64,000 bases of DNA from Paenibacillus sp. DMB5 (GTDB lineage Bacteria; Bacillota; Bacilli; Paenibacillales; Paenibacillaceae), in contig NZ_LRAC01000131.1 of NCBI RefSeq assembly GCF_001517085.1, forward strand, positions 1 through 64,000, given 5' to 3'. Of the stretch, positions 17,536-26,764 are shown piece after piece. Numbering within the stretch: position 1 is the stretch's first letter; every line of letters starts with the position of its first letter. The notes below the pieces were generated by a model. That model saw only the letters and a program-made list of their open reading frames with translations, made no database searches and was not told the DNA's origin. The position numbers and the translations under genes were made by a program.

Positions 17536-17991
17536 TTATAAACCCAGCATGTTTTTGAGTACAGGCACGTACTGTCTGGAGATCACAACATGTTCCCCGT
17601 TATCCAGCACTGCTTCGAACCGGCCGCTGAACGCCGGACGAACCATAGAAATTTTGGCTATGTTCAGCACGGTAGATTTGGATGCGCGAAAACAGCTCAA
17701 CCTGCTGCACAAGGCCTCCAGCTCGTAGAGCTTTTGCTTGACTTCATACACGCTGCTCCTGCAGTAAATGAACACCTTTCCGTCAACGGCTTCAAAATAA
17801 TAAATGTCCCTGAGCTTGATCCGGTGGACGCGTTCATTCTGGTAACCAAGCAGTACGAGACTGTCGGTCTGAAGCCTATGTACCATACCCCATATTTCCT
17901 CATCTTCCTCATGGCACCGGATGATGATCTCTTCTTCCTGTTCTCTGGGAATTAACACATTCTTTAAACAGAAGTCTATAATTTCCAGCAA
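17536..17991 (-). CDS. LytTR-domain transcriptional regulator
   Basis: DNA-binding protein without a receiver domain. Residues about 45-148 form the LytTR fold, with IKLRDIYYFEAVDGKVFIYC, LSCFRASKSTVLNIAKI and EAVLDNGEHVVISRQYV. The N-terminal EEEIIIRCHEEDEEIW is typical of the LytTR-DUF3021 class. The start is uncertain: the frame opens with a TTG at 17991 and only a weak Shine-Dalgarno sequence. It is cotranscribed with the DUF3021 gene and divergent from the KinB-like kinase, with about 80 bp between them, so they may share a control region. Confidence 0.8.
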   Translation of the reverse strand: MLEIIDFCLKNVLIPREQEEEIIIRCHEEDEEIWGMVHRLQTDSLVLLGYQNERVHRIKLRDIYYFEAVDGKVFIYCRSSVYEVKQKLYELEALCSRLSCFRASKSTVLNIAKISMVRPAFSGRFEAVLDNGEHVVISRQYVPVLKNMLGL

Positions 17992-18071
17992 TTACTCTAG
18001 GAAATGTCCGTTCTTTTCTTATAATAGAGAAATAAAGAACGCTTGAGCACATCTGAGAGGACGTTAAATCT

Positions 18072-19328
18072 TTGTTTGAAACCTTACTGTTGAATTTTCT
18101 GTTTATTCTGTTTCCGGTGTTGATTGTTGTAATATTTTTTGAAAATAGAGCCAACCGTTACAATAACAAAATCCTGGTGTTTATGTCTGCAGTCACGATG
18201 ATCCTGTGCATTGCCAAGCCGATTAAGCTGGAGATGGGCTTTATTTATGATTTGCGCTATGTGCCGTTTATTCTTGTGGCGTTGTTCGGCGGGTACAGGA
18301 ACGTGCTTCCGCTATATTTGATTCTAAATGTATACCGGTTGTATATCGGCGGGGCGGGTATTATTCCGTCCTTCCTGTTTTCCACAGCGGTGCTGCTCAT
18401 CGTGCCGTTTTTAAGCAAATGGTTTATCCGGCAGAGTGCCAACCGGCGGATTGTGTCGGCAACCTTTATAGCGGCGCTGACGATGGGCATCTATCTGATT
18501 ATCCTCGGGGTGATGAAAGGAACGCTGGACAGGCAGTTCTGGACCCTGACATTCTATGCCTTGACGACACATGTTGGAGTAATGAGCATTATTATGATTC
18601 TGATCGAGCAGATCATTACCAATATCCGAAACCGTGACCGGATTCTCCAGTCGGAGCGCCTGAATGTTGTCAGTGAGCTGGCGGCCAGTGTATCACATGA
18701 AATCAGGAATCCGCTTACGGTGACGAGCGGCTTCCTGCAGCTGCTCAACAAATCCGGGAATATTACGCCCGAGGAGAAAGGCTATGTGGAGCTGTCCCTG
18801 CAGGAGCTGAACCGGGCGGAGAAGATTGTCAGTGATTATCTTTCTTTTGCCAAGCCGCAATCCGGTAATATGGTGTTCTCCAATATGCTGACAGAAGCAG
18901 AGTATACCAAGAATATCATCATGCCCTTTGCCTCCATACACAAGGTTGATGTACAGTTCCATTTCAGCAATACACTGAATACCAGCTATGACAAAAATCA
19001 GATTCAGCAGTGCCTGATCAACCTTTACAAAAATGGCATAGAAGCTATGAAAGAGAAGGAAGGCGGGGCGCTGACCATTCAGATCTCAGAGAATAAGCAG
19101 AATATTATTATTAGCATCCGGGACACCGGGGTTGGCATGACCAAAGAGGAAATATCACGGCTCGGCAAGCCGTATTACTCCACCAAGGAGGAAGGAACCG
19201 GCCTGGGAATGCTTATGGTATACAGCACTGTGGACAAGCTCAAAGGGGATATAGAGGTTCAGAGTGAAAAGGGCAGGGGAACCACCTTCCTGATTACGAT
19301 TCCCGCCGGTGGCCCTTCTCCGGACTAA
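18072..19328 (+). CDS. Membrane sensor histidine kinase, KinB-like
   Basis: Kinase with a 5TM_5TMR_LYT-like membrane domain (residues 1-190, about six helices) and no large external domain. HisKA box AASVSHEIRNPLTVTSGF with His209, then ISDYLSFAKPQ, N-box INLYKNGIEAM, DTGVGMT and GTGLGMLMV. The length (418) and architecture resemble B. subtilis KinB, a sporulation phosphorelay kinase that phosphorylates Spo0F, and the H-box region agrees well. KinB itself is followed by kapB; here a bce-type transporter follows instead, so the assignment is by similarity only. The start is TTG at 18072 with GAGAGG upstream. No response regulator is adjacent, as expected for a phosphorelay kinase. Confidence 0.78.
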   Translation: MFETLLLNFLFILFPVLIVVIFFENRANRYNNKILVFMSAVTMILCIAKPIKLEMGFIYDLRYVPFILVALFGGYRNVLPLYLILNVYRLYIGGAGIIPSFLFSTAVLLIVPFLSKWFIRQSANRRIVSATFIAALTMGIYLIILGVMKGTLDRQFWTLTFYALTTHVGVMSIIMILIEQIITNIRNRDRILQSERLNVVSELAASVSHEIRNPLTVTSGFLQLLNKSGNITPEEKGYVELSLQELNRAEKIVSDYLSFAKPQSGNMVFSNMLTEAEYTKNIIMPFASIHKVDVQFHFSNTLNTSYDKNQIQQCLINLYKNGIEAMKEKEGGALTIQISENKQNIIISIRDTGVGMTKEEISRLGKPYYSTKEEGTGLGMLMVYSTVDKLKGDIEVQSEKGRGTTFLITIPAGGPSPD

Positions 19329-19336
19329 TGACCCCT

Positions 19337-19358
19337 AAAGTGACAGAAACGTCACTTT
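19337..19358. promoter_or_regulatory. Inverted repeat upstream of bceA, candidate BceR operator
   Basis: Perfect AAAGTGAC-AGAAAC-GTCACTTT repeat directly after the kinase stop and about 75 bp before bceA. BceR-type regulators bind inverted repeats upstream of the transporter they control, and the spacing fits activation of a promoter lying in 19360-19410 (TATATT as a possible -10). No T-run follows, so a terminator is less likely. Confidence 0.5.
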
Positions 19359-19432
19359 GCCCGCTGCTGCTTCGATGGCTGCCGCTGAAGATTGTGGCTA
19401 TATTGAGTAGTAGAAAGGGGAGGAGATTAAGA

Positions 19433-20179
19433 ATGGGAGCTGTAATTGAAACAAGAAACGTGTCCAAAAGCTACGGCCCGGCCGCCGTGCTCAAGAATAT
19501 CGACCTGGTCATAGAAGCCGGGGAGCTGACCGCGGTGATGGGCCCGTCGGGGTCAGGGAAGTCAACGCTGATGAATGTGCTGTCCACGATTGACCAGTTC
19601 TCCGGCGGTGAGGTGTGGCTTGAAGGGAAGTCCCTACTGGATATGAATAAAAGAGCGCTGCGGGAGTTCAGACAGGAGCGGATGGGTTTTATTTTTCAGG
19701 ACTATAACCTGCTTGACGCCTTAACCGTTAAAGAAAATATTCTGCTGCCGCTATCCCTGCGCAAATTTACAGCCCGGGAGATGGAGGAACGGCTGCTGCC
19801 GGTTGTGCAGGCACTGAATATTGAAGGCATTCTGGACAAGTATCCGAATGAAATCTCCGGCGGGCAGAAGCAGCGGGCGGCATCGGCCAGGGCAATCATT
19901 ACTAATCCGGCAATTGTTTTTGCCGATGAGCCTACAGGTGCGCTGGATTCAAGATCAGCCACGCAATTGCTGGAGCAGCTGGCCGGGCTGAATGAACGGT
20001 TTAATACGACACTGCTGATGGTGACTCATGATATTTATGCGGCGAGCTACTGCAGGAGAGTCATTTTTTTGCGTGACGGGATGATTGTGAATGAGCTGTA
20101 TGCCGGGGACCAGCCGCAAAAGGTGTTTTATGACCGCATTCTGGAAACGCAGAGCCTTATGGGAGGCAAAGCGCGATGA
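19433..20179 (+). CDS. BceA-like ABC transporter ATP-binding protein
   Basis: Cytoplasmic ATPase of a Bce-type (MacB/LolD-like) transporter that protects against cell-wall-active peptides such as bacitracin. Walker A GPSGSGKST, signature ISGGQKQRAASARA, Walker B IVFADEPTGALD and H-loop VTHD are intact. Start: the ATG at 19433 sits after AAGGGGAGGAG and gives 248 residues; the frame is open further upstream, but the added 35 residues look non-native. Its 3' end overlaps the permease start by four bases. The downstream convergent pair is BceRS-like, completing the module. Confidence 0.9.
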   Translation: MGAVIETRNVSKSYGPAAVLKNIDLVIEAGELTAVMGPSGSGKSTLMNVLSTIDQFSGGEVWLEGKSLLDMNKRALREFRQERMGFIFQDYNLLDALTVKENILLPLSLRKFTAREMEERLLPVVQALNIEGILDKYPNEISGGQKQRAASARAIITNPAIVFADEPTGALDSRSATQLLEQLAGLNERFNTTLLMVTHDIYAASYCRRVIFLRDGMIVNELYAGDQPQKVFYDRILETQSLMGGKAR

Positions 20180-22146
20180 GTCTCTTTGATCTGACGGTCC
20201 GCAATGTCAAACGCAACTTCCGGCTGTACTCCATTTATCTGTTTTCCATGATTATCGGGGTAATCATTCAGTTTACGTTCTCCTCCCTGATGTATAACGG
20301 GGATATTATGAACGCGCTGCAGAACCGTGACAATTTCCGGATGGGCGTGGCGATTGCTTCTGTGGTTGTGTTTGTCTTTATTATTTTTTTCATCCTGTAT
20401 GCGAATTCGTTTTTTATGAGGCAGCGTAAAAAAGAGTTCGGCATGTACCTGCTCTACGGGCTAAGCGAACGCCAGATCACGCTGATGGTATTCTATGAAA
20501 CCCTGATTCTGAGTGCGATTTCCCTGGTAACCGGGGTGCTGCTCGGCGGTATACTGTCCAAGCTGTTCGGGATGCTGCTGCTGAGGCTGATGCAGTATGA
20601 GCAGGTGATCTCGCTGTCCTTTCCGCTCCAGTCCATTCTGTCGACCGCCGGACTGTTCCTGCTGCTGGCGGTAATTATCAGTGTGCAGAGCTACATTATG
20701 GTGAACCGGGTGCAGCTTATGGAGCTGTTCCATGCCAAGCAGAAGTCAGAGCGGCCTGTGCGGGTCTCCGCTGTGCTGGCGCTGCTCTCCGTGCTGCTGC
20801 TGGTCGGCTCGTTTGCTGTGATCAGCAGCGGTAAAGGATCGGTCTTCTGGCAGGAGTATGCCTCATGGAGCCTGATCGGGGTAACGGTTGGTATTATCGG
20901 GGGAACGTATCTGTTTTTCCGGCAGTTTGCGGGCTGGCTGCTGCAACGCCTCAGCCGCAGCCGCAAATATCATGAAGGCAATACGGTGCTGTGGACCTCG
21001 TCGCTGCGTTTCCAGATCAGGGGCAACACCTTGAATCTGACTTTTATCTCCCTGTTCAGCGCAGCGATTATGATGCTGATGTGCTTCATGACCATTAATT
21101 ATAAAGTGCAGTTTGATGCTGTAGGCCGGAATCTGCCGAATGATATTGCCTACCAGTCGCTGGACCAGCAGACCAACACGATAATCGACGGGATAATTAG
21201 AGATTCGGAGCATGAGATCCTTTTCCACTTTACACATGAGGGGCTGGAAGTTTCTCCTGTAACGGATATGCACGCCATCGTGGAGAATCCGGAATATTAT
21301 ACTCCCGATGTGCTGCTTGTGCCGGAGCATTCTTACAATGAGCTGATTACACAGCGCGGCGACGGGGAACAGGTGGAGCTGCAGGGGAATGAAGCAGTGG
21401 GGCTAGCCCAGGGGTCTGATTTTCCAAGGGTATATGAACCTGGGGAGATGCCGGACTTTACAGTCCGGGGACCTGCGCAGACCGTCTTCAAGCTGGCTGC
21501 AATCAAGGATTACGCCTATTTGGGCTGGGCTTCGGACCCGGTGCGCTCCATGCTGTACAAGCCGGCCGTGCTGGTGATATCCGATGAGGCTTACAGCCGG
21601 CTGGCTGCTGAAGGGACAGCAGTCCGGAAGTCTTATGAAATCTACGGACTCAGCAATGCCCGGAATGCAGAGGCGCTCTCACGGGAAATTCACGATATGG
21701 TTACGCAGACGCCTGGCGCCTACTATTCATCGTTTGCCGATGTTTATTCGAAGCAGATCGAGAGCTCCTCACTGATGCTGTTTTCCAGCGGCTTTCTGGC
21801 GCTGATCGCCATTTTTGCCCTGGCCAGCATTATTTATTTCAAGCAACTGCGTGAAGCGACGGATGAACGGCTGCAATACTCCATTCTGCGCAAAATCGGT
21901 ATAGACAGCCGCCAGATCAAAAGTGTGATCCGCAAGCAGCTGGTATTCGTATTCCTGCCCCCGCTTGTGCTGGGTGTAACCTATAGCTGGTTCATCATTA
22001 AATATTACATTCTCGATTCCGTTGCCGGCTATTCCGGCCTTACAGGCATGACCTGGGGTATTATGGGGGTGTACTTCCTGATCTATCTGCTGCTGTATTT
22101 GTCGTCTACGAATTTGTATTACAAGATAGTAAGCGAGAATCCTTAA
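20176..22146 (+). CDS. BceB-like ABC transporter permease
   Basis: Ten-TM FtsX-type permease. Helices 1-4 occupy residues about 15-180 (IYLFSMIIGVIIQFTFSSL, VVVFVFIIFFILYANSF), followed by MRQRKKEFGMYLLYGLS, a standard BceB loop. After helices 5-7 comes the large extracellular domain (about 310-535) that in BceB proteins recognises the target-peptide complex and signals to the kinase. Helices 8-10 and a short tail end the protein. At 656 residues it has the typical BceB length. It starts within the bceA stop (ATGA). The likely peptide or lipid-cycle target cannot be read from sequence. Confidence 0.9.
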   Translation: MSLFDLTVRNVKRNFRLYSIYLFSMIIGVIIQFTFSSLMYNGDIMNALQNRDNFRMGVAIASVVVFVFIIFFILYANSFFMRQRKKEFGMYLLYGLSERQITLMVFYETLILSAISLVTGVLLGGILSKLFGMLLLRLMQYEQVISLSFPLQSILSTAGLFLLLAVIISVQSYIMVNRVQLMELFHAKQKSERPVRVSAVLALLSVLLLVGSFAVISSGKGSVFWQEYASWSLIGVTVGIIGGTYLFFRQFAGWLLQRLSRSRKYHEGNTVLWTSSLRFQIRGNTLNLTFISLFSAAIMMLMCFMTINYKVQFDAVGRNLPNDIAYQSLDQQTNTIIDGIIRDSEHEILFHFTHEGLEVSPVTDMHAIVENPEYYTPDVLLVPEHSYNELITQRGDGEQVELQGNEAVGLAQGSDFPRVYEPGEMPDFTVRGPAQTVFKLAAIKDYAYLGWASDPVRSMLYKPAVLVISDEAYSRLAAEGTAVRKSYEIYGLSNARNAEALSREIHDMVTQTPGAYYSSFADVYSKQIESSSLMLFSSGFLALIAIFALASIIYFKQLREATDERLQYSILRKIGIDSRQIKSVIRKQLVFVFLPPLVLGVTYSWFIIKYYILDSVAGYSGLTGMTWGIMGVYFLIYLLLYLSSTNLYYKIVSENP

Positions 22147-22160
22147 CCTATGCAATATAC

Positions 22161-22197
22161 AACGCAAGCGGCCCTTAGAGCCCTTGCGTTTTTTTGT
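22161..22197 (+). terminator. Terminator between convergent bceB and bceS
   Basis: AACGCAAG...CTTGCGTT stem followed by seven T. It overlaps the last codons of the minus-strand kinase gene, so the convergent genes share this end. Confidence 0.85.
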
Positions 22198-23185
22198 TGT
22201 TTTGCTGAACAATGCCCGGAAAAGGATCATGATTCTTCGGGAAGTGCACAGTGAATTCGCTGAAGCTTCCGGCGGCGGATTCGCAGGTAATGTAGTGGCC
22301 AAGCTTTTTGGACAGCTCCTGGGCCAGATATAAGCCCATGCCGGTAGATTTTACAAAGGTCCTTCCGTTGGTCCCGGTAAAACCCCGCTCGAAGATCCGC
22401 GGCAGATCCCTGCGGTCAATCCCGACGCCACTGTCACGGATGACAAGCAGCTTTTCCTGCGGGGTAACCCGGCTTGTAATGGAGATGAGCCCCTGAGCCG
22501 GAGTGTACTTCAGGCTGTTCGAGACAAGCTGGTTGAGAATAAACAGCAGCCATTTCGAATCACTCTGCACAGTTGTATCATCCACCTCCAGACGGACGGT
22601 GATTTTTTTCGAGATGAAGGTTTTGGAATGGTGCTTTACGGCTTCTTTAGCCAGCTGCCTCAGATTGCAGTTCACGATCTCGTAATCTTTGTTGAAGCTG
22701 TCCAGTCTGGCGTGGTATAAGGCCTGATCCACATAGTGTTCGATGCGTGATAACTCCTCCTCCAGGCTGGCCGGGCTGATCTCGGTCTGCTGCATCAGGC
22801 GCAGGACAGCGATCGGTGTTTTGATCTCATGGAACCAGGAGACGATGAAGTCATAGGTTTCTTTTTGCTTATCCTGAATCTGGTTGAGAGACCGGATATG
22901 GCTGATCCGCTGCAGGCGCAGCGCCTCACGGCATGCCTCCGCTTCGAGGGACAGCGGCCCGGTGTCCTCATCGTCCATCCGCCGGATTGCCTGAACCATT
23001 CCCAAATAACGGTGCAGGAGAAAGCCGGCCATCATCAGCAGAATAAGCATTAAGGCATACAGGAAGTTCTCCCGGTCCCATGTGTTGTGCGGCCCGATGC
23101 TGAAAACTGCGGCGGTCAGCAGGAAGCAAGCCCCGCAGAGAAGCAGATACGGGCGTTCATATTTTAAAAAGCGCAAAAATCTCAT
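22175..23185 (-). CDS. BceS-like intramembrane-sensing histidine kinase
   Basis: 336-residue kinase of the intramembrane-sensing class: two TM helices in the first 60 residues (YLLLCGACFLLTAAVF and LYALMLILLMMAGFLL) with almost no external loop. The kinase box WFHEIKTPIAVLR places His119, followed by an N-box (LNQLVSNSLKYTP), DSGVGID and GMGLYLAQ. Such kinases do not sense peptide alone but need the BceAB transporter, encoded here convergently. Its start overlaps the bceR stop (ATGA), so the pair is translationally coupled. Confidence 0.9.
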   Translation of the reverse strand: MRFLRFLKYERPYLLLCGACFLLTAAVFSIGPHNTWDRENFLYALMLILLMMAGFLLHRYLGMVQAIRRMDDEDTGPLSLEAEACREALRLQRISHIRSLNQIQDKQKETYDFIVSWFHEIKTPIAVLRLMQQTEISPASLEEELSRIEHYVDQALYHARLDSFNKDYEIVNCNLRQLAKEAVKHHSKTFISKKITVRLEVDDTTVQSDSKWLLFILNQLVSNSLKYTPAQGLISITSRVTPQEKLLVIRDSGVGIDRRDLPRIFERGFTGTNGRTFVKSTGMGLYLAQELSKKLGHYITCESAAGSFSEFTVHFPKNHDPFPGIVQQNNKKTQGL

Positions 23186-23853
23186 TCGATAATATACCCC
23201 ATTCCTTTGCGGGTTGCGATAAAATCTTCTGGGCCGAGCAGGGCGATTTTGCGGCGCAGGCGGTTGACGTTCACAGTTAAGGTATTGTCGTCCACGAACT
23301 GGTCATCATTCCAGAGCACCTGCATCAGCTCATCCCTGGAGACTATTTTTCCGGTGCTGCGCATGAGGGTCTGCAAAATAATAAACTCGTTCCTCGAAAG
23401 CTCGGCCGTCCCGTCACCGTACCGGATAGAGGAGGCCGCCAGGTTAAAAATCAGCTGACGGTGGACAAGCTGCAGATTGTCGTCCTGGTAAGTATAATTG
23501 CGCCGCAGCATCGCACTGATTTTGGCAACCAGCATACTCAGGTCAAACGGCTTCTGGATATAATCATCCGCCCCCATGTTAATGGCCATAATGACATCCA
23601 TATTTTGCGTGCGCGAGGACAGAAAGATTACCGGTACTTTGGAGACGGAGCGGATCTGCTGGCACCAGTAAAAGCCGTCATACAGCGGCAGATTCACATC
23701 CAGCAGCACCAGATGAGGCTCGGCATCTCTGAATTCCTCCAAAATCTGCTCATATTGCGTAACTTCCGTGACCTCGTATTTCCATTTGCGCAGCGTATCT
23801 GCGACGATTTGTCTGATTTTGACGTCATCTTCTATAATCATGATCCGAAACAC
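23182..23853 (-). CDS. BceR-like OmpR-family response regulator
   Basis: Receiver plus winged-helix regulator, 223 residues. Receiver: IIEDD, phospho-acceptor Asp52 in LLDVNLPLYDG, Lys in DDYIQKPFD. DNA-binding domain: LSRNEFIILQTLM, IVSRDELMQVLW and TVNVNRLRRKI. In Bce systems it activates the transporter promoter, here probably through the repeat at 19337-19358. The plus-strand MetE-like gene diverges from it across 142 bp, which contains an AT-rich inverted repeat (GTTATA...TATAAC at 23890-23910) that may hold its -10 region. Confidence 0.92.
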   Translation of the reverse strand: MFRIMIIEDDVKIRQIVADTLRKWKYEVTEVTQYEQILEEFRDAEPHLVLLDVNLPLYDGFYWCQQIRSVSKVPVIFLSSRTQNMDVIMAINMGADDYIQKPFDLSMLVAKISAMLRRNYTYQDDNLQLVHRQLIFNLAASSIRYGDGTAELSRNEFIILQTLMRSTGKIVSRDELMQVLWNDDQFVDDNTLTVNVNRLRRKIALLGPEDFIATRKGMGYIIE

Positions 23854-23995
23854 AAGGATTCCTCCAGGCTTATGGGAAATAAAAATACTGTTATAGTTAT
23901 TAATTATAACGGATGATAGATCATTAGTAGAACAGTACTGCTGAGCAGATATGCTATAGTAGCTGTACTAATTGAACTGATGAGGAGATTAACCG

Positions 23996-25135
23996 ATGAG
24001 CACTCAGACTGAAGCCTTGAAACGTACCGTAACTCCATTCCGATATGATATTGTAGGCAGCTTCCTGCGTCCCGCCGCTTTGAAGGAGGCCCGGTTAAAA
24101 TACAAAAACGGTGAGATTACCGCCGCCCGGCTGAAGGAAGTTGAAGACACCGAAATCGTCAAGCTCGTAGCGAAGCAAAAGGAAGTCGGCCTCCAGGCCG
24201 TAACTGACGGCGAATTCCGCCGCTCCTGGTGGCATCTTGATTTCTTTTGGGGCTTTGACGGAGTCGAGCAGACCATTATTGACCAGGGCTATCAGTTCAA
24301 CGGAGCCCAGTCGAGACCGGAAACCGCCCGCCTGAGCGGCAAAATCAGTTACAGCAGTCATCCATTTGTTGCCCACTATACCTTCCTTAAAGGGATTGCC
24401 GGCGATGACGTAGTTGCCCGCCAATCCGTTCCGGCGGCTGCCCAGTTCCTGTTCGAGCTGGACCGTGCGGAAAATAAGGAAAGCACAAACGCGCTGTACC
24501 CGAACCGCGAAGAGCTGCTGGCTGATACTGTTAAAGCTTACAAAGGTGCAGTACTTGATCTGTACAATGCAGGCTGCCGCAGCATCCAGTTCGACGATTG
24601 CACCTGGGGCGCGCTATGCGACGAGCAGTTCGTGGCTATCATGGAACAAATCGGCGTAAATGTGGCTGACTATGCGAACGAGCTGGCCCAGGTGAATGCT
24701 GCCGTTGTAGCCGGCCTGCCGGAAGATCTTATTGTAACGACCCATGTATGCCGCGGCAACTATGTATCGACTTATGCCGGTGTAGGCGGAGGCTATGAGC
24801 CGATCGTGCAGACACTTCTCGGCATCGACAATTACTCCGGTTACTACCTGGAGTTCGATACCGACCGTGCCGGAGACTTCAAGCCGCTGCGCTTCCTGAA
24901 AGAGAACCAGCAGGTAGTGCTGGGCTTGTTCTCCTCCAAGTTCGGCGAGCTTGAGAACAAGGAAGATATTCTGAAGCGGATTGAGGAAGCCAAGCAGTAT
25001 GTCGACCTGAACCGGATCTGCCTGAGCCCGCAATGCGGCTTCGCTTCCACCGAAGAAGGCAACCACCTGACCGAAGAGCAGCAGTGGAGCAAACTCGCCT
25101 ACATCAAGGAAATTGCGGATGACATCTGGAAGTAA
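23996..25135 (+). CDS. MetE C-terminal-domain-like protein (YxjG/YxjH type)
   Basis: Cobalamin-independent methionine synthase-like protein of about 380 residues, corresponding to the catalytic half of MetE without the N-terminal half. Motifs include GSFLRPAALKEARLK, VTDGEFRRSWWHLDFFW, IQFDDCTWGALCDE, the zinc-site pieces THVCRGN and LSPQCGF, and DNYSGYYLEFD. The B. subtilis relatives YxjG and YxjH act in methionine salvage and are preceded by S-box riboswitches. The 142 bp upstream here contain no recognisable S-box, so regulation probably differs. The ATG is preceded by GATGAGGAG. Confidence 0.88.
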   Translation: MSTQTEALKRTVTPFRYDIVGSFLRPAALKEARLKYKNGEITAARLKEVEDTEIVKLVAKQKEVGLQAVTDGEFRRSWWHLDFFWGFDGVEQTIIDQGYQFNGAQSRPETARLSGKISYSSHPFVAHYTFLKGIAGDDVVARQSVPAAAQFLFELDRAENKESTNALYPNREELLADTVKAYKGAVLDLYNAGCRSIQFDDCTWGALCDEQFVAIMEQIGVNVADYANELAQVNAAVVAGLPEDLIVTTHVCRGNYVSTYAGVGGGYEPIVQTLLGIDNYSGYYLEFDTDRAGDFKPLRFLKENQQVVLGLFSSKFGELENKEDILKRIEEAKQYVDLNRICLSPQCGFASTEEGNHLTEEQQWSKLAYIKEIADDIWK

Positions 25136-25535
25136 CATAAGCGTCTTGATTAAGCTACGGAATATTCCGTACGGCTTAGGTGTGTTTGGGGGAGCCGAAA
25201 CAGCGCTATTTCCGCATACCGTAATAAGCGTACAACGGGGAACCCGTTGCGGGGGATGTCCGGCTGAAGTTTGTAATGGAGAAAGTCGGGGCAGAGATTT
25301 CAGCAGAGTTAAATTCTTAGAGGTTTCAGCAGGTGGAAAAGGCTGGAACCGAGAAATAGTATTGGGGCAATACGGGCTGTACGCAAGCAGTCTGTGAGGT
25401 GGCGATTCTGGTGCAGCGAGTGCTGCCGGGCTAGATCAAATTGGTTGGCCGCATCCTTCTGGGTGGCTATCTACTAACTGATCCCGGTTCCAATTGAATG
25501 GCGAGATGATCCGGTTTGAAGAGAGGCTGGAGTTT
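25136..25535. other. Intergenic stretch with a long palindrome
   Basis: A perfect 16-bp palindrome, TACGGAATATTCCGTA (25156-25171), lies within a longer stem TAAGC...GCTTA (25151-25178). No T-run follows, so terminator activity is doubtful. From about 25180 to 25535 I recognise nothing: short open frames are broken by stops and match no family I know. It could be decayed coding sequence. Confidence 0.35.
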
Positions 25536-26726
25536 ATGGGGAATTTGAAAGCCGCACAAAGGTTAGTTTTTATTTTTATTGCTTGTGTTGTTGCTGCATC
25601 TTGCAGTGAGCGGGAGGTACTGCCGGTAAATACAAAGACTGATCTTGCTACGTTAGATGTTAGGACTGATTCAGCGCAAGAACCTGTAGTACAACCGACA
25701 GAACAACCTATTGTAACGCAGGGTGCTGAACCAGTTACAGTCTCAACACCAGGGCAACGCCAGGGGGCGTGGGAGGACTACCTGAACTCGGTCGTCGAGC
25801 GGAGGGAGGAGCATCTCTTTTTTGCTGAACAGAGCTTTGAGATTAATCTGCGGGACCGTGTAAAGCAGGGTGAAATCACTTTAGTGAATGATTCTGAGGG
25901 ATTCTCCTCCATTGAAGATTCATATGTTTCTGCCTACCTGATAGATATTGATAAGGATGGCTTAGATGAACTTTATGTCACTACTATGGAGGGTTCAATA
26001 AGGCAGTATTACGGGCATATTTATAGACAGAACGGTGAGGAGTATACCTGGGTTGACACTTTTGAAGGTGATATTATCCCTTATGAATACAACAACGACA
26101 TTCATTTTTTGGACGTAGTAGCTGACTTTGAAACGAAATTTACAAGTGCTGTCATTGAATATGAAGCTGACGGGCTGGCATTCAAACCGGTAAAAACGCT
26201 GAGGGTTCAATATACCTATGACGTATCAGAGCTTCCGGAACCTTGGTCAAAAGTGATCAGCAGCGCTGAGTTGAACACATTGCACGAATATGAACTGCTC
26301 CGCTCACCGGACGCTACAGTTACCAAGCTGACCGAACAACCCGCTTACGATATCCAAGTAACGGATGATAAGAACAGCAATACATTCAGGTTTACTGTTC
26401 AACTCTGGTTGACCACTGTAGGGTATACACCAAATTACTGGGAAATCCTAGCGGCTGATGAGAGTACGCAGCATTTTATAGGTATGGAACAGATAGACTC
26501 CGATCAAGCCAGGAGCACAAACGGTGCAGTTAATTATGGTCTGAAATTCTATAAGGACGCTGCTTCTGGCCAGCTGTTTCTGCTCAAAATATCCTATCCG
26601 TTCTTCACTATGGAAACCCGCAAAGACGGAGATCTGATTCTGGAGATCTTCCGGTTTAACGAGAAGGATGCAGATAAGATCGACGAGGTGCTGCTGGAGC
26701 CAAAGATTGAAATTATAGCAGAGTAA
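25536..26726 (+). CDS. Lipoprotein of unknown function with EF-hand-like loop
   Basis: 396-residue predicted lipoprotein. The signal peptide GNLKAAQRLVFIFIACVVAASC puts the lipid-modified Cys at position 23, followed by a Thr/Pro/Gln-rich linker. Around residue 145, LIDIDKDGLDELYVTT has the DxDxDGxDE spacing of calcium-binding FG-GAP/EF-hand-like loops. No other domain is recognised. I prefer the ATG at 25536 over 25494, because the former directly precedes the signal peptide. It is a monocistronic surface protein; its base composition is slightly more AT-rich than its neighbours. Confidence 0.7.
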   Translation: MGNLKAAQRLVFIFIACVVAASCSEREVLPVNTKTDLATLDVRTDSAQEPVVQPTEQPIVTQGAEPVTVSTPGQRQGAWEDYLNSVVERREEHLFFAEQSFEINLRDRVKQGEITLVNDSEGFSSIEDSYVSAYLIDIDKDGLDELYVTTMEGSIRQYYGHIYRQNGEEYTWVDTFEGDIIPYEYNNDIHFLDVVADFETKFTSAVIEYEADGLAFKPVKTLRVQYTYDVSELPEPWSKVISSAELNTLHEYELLRSPDATVTKLTEQPAYDIQVTDDKNSNTFRFTVQLWLTTVGYTPNYWEILAADESTQHFIGMEQIDSDQARSTNGAVNYGLKFYKDAASGQLFLLKISYPFFTMETRKDGDLILEIFRFNEKDADKIDEVLLEPKIEIIAE

Positions 26727-26764
26727 CAAAGCGTCTGTGATTATATCGAAGGGTGGTAATATTA

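Noticed and set aside
23854..23995. S-box riboswitch before the MetE-like gene
   Set aside because: Expected from B. subtilis YxjG/YxjH, but the 142-bp gap is too short and lacks the conserved S-box blocks.
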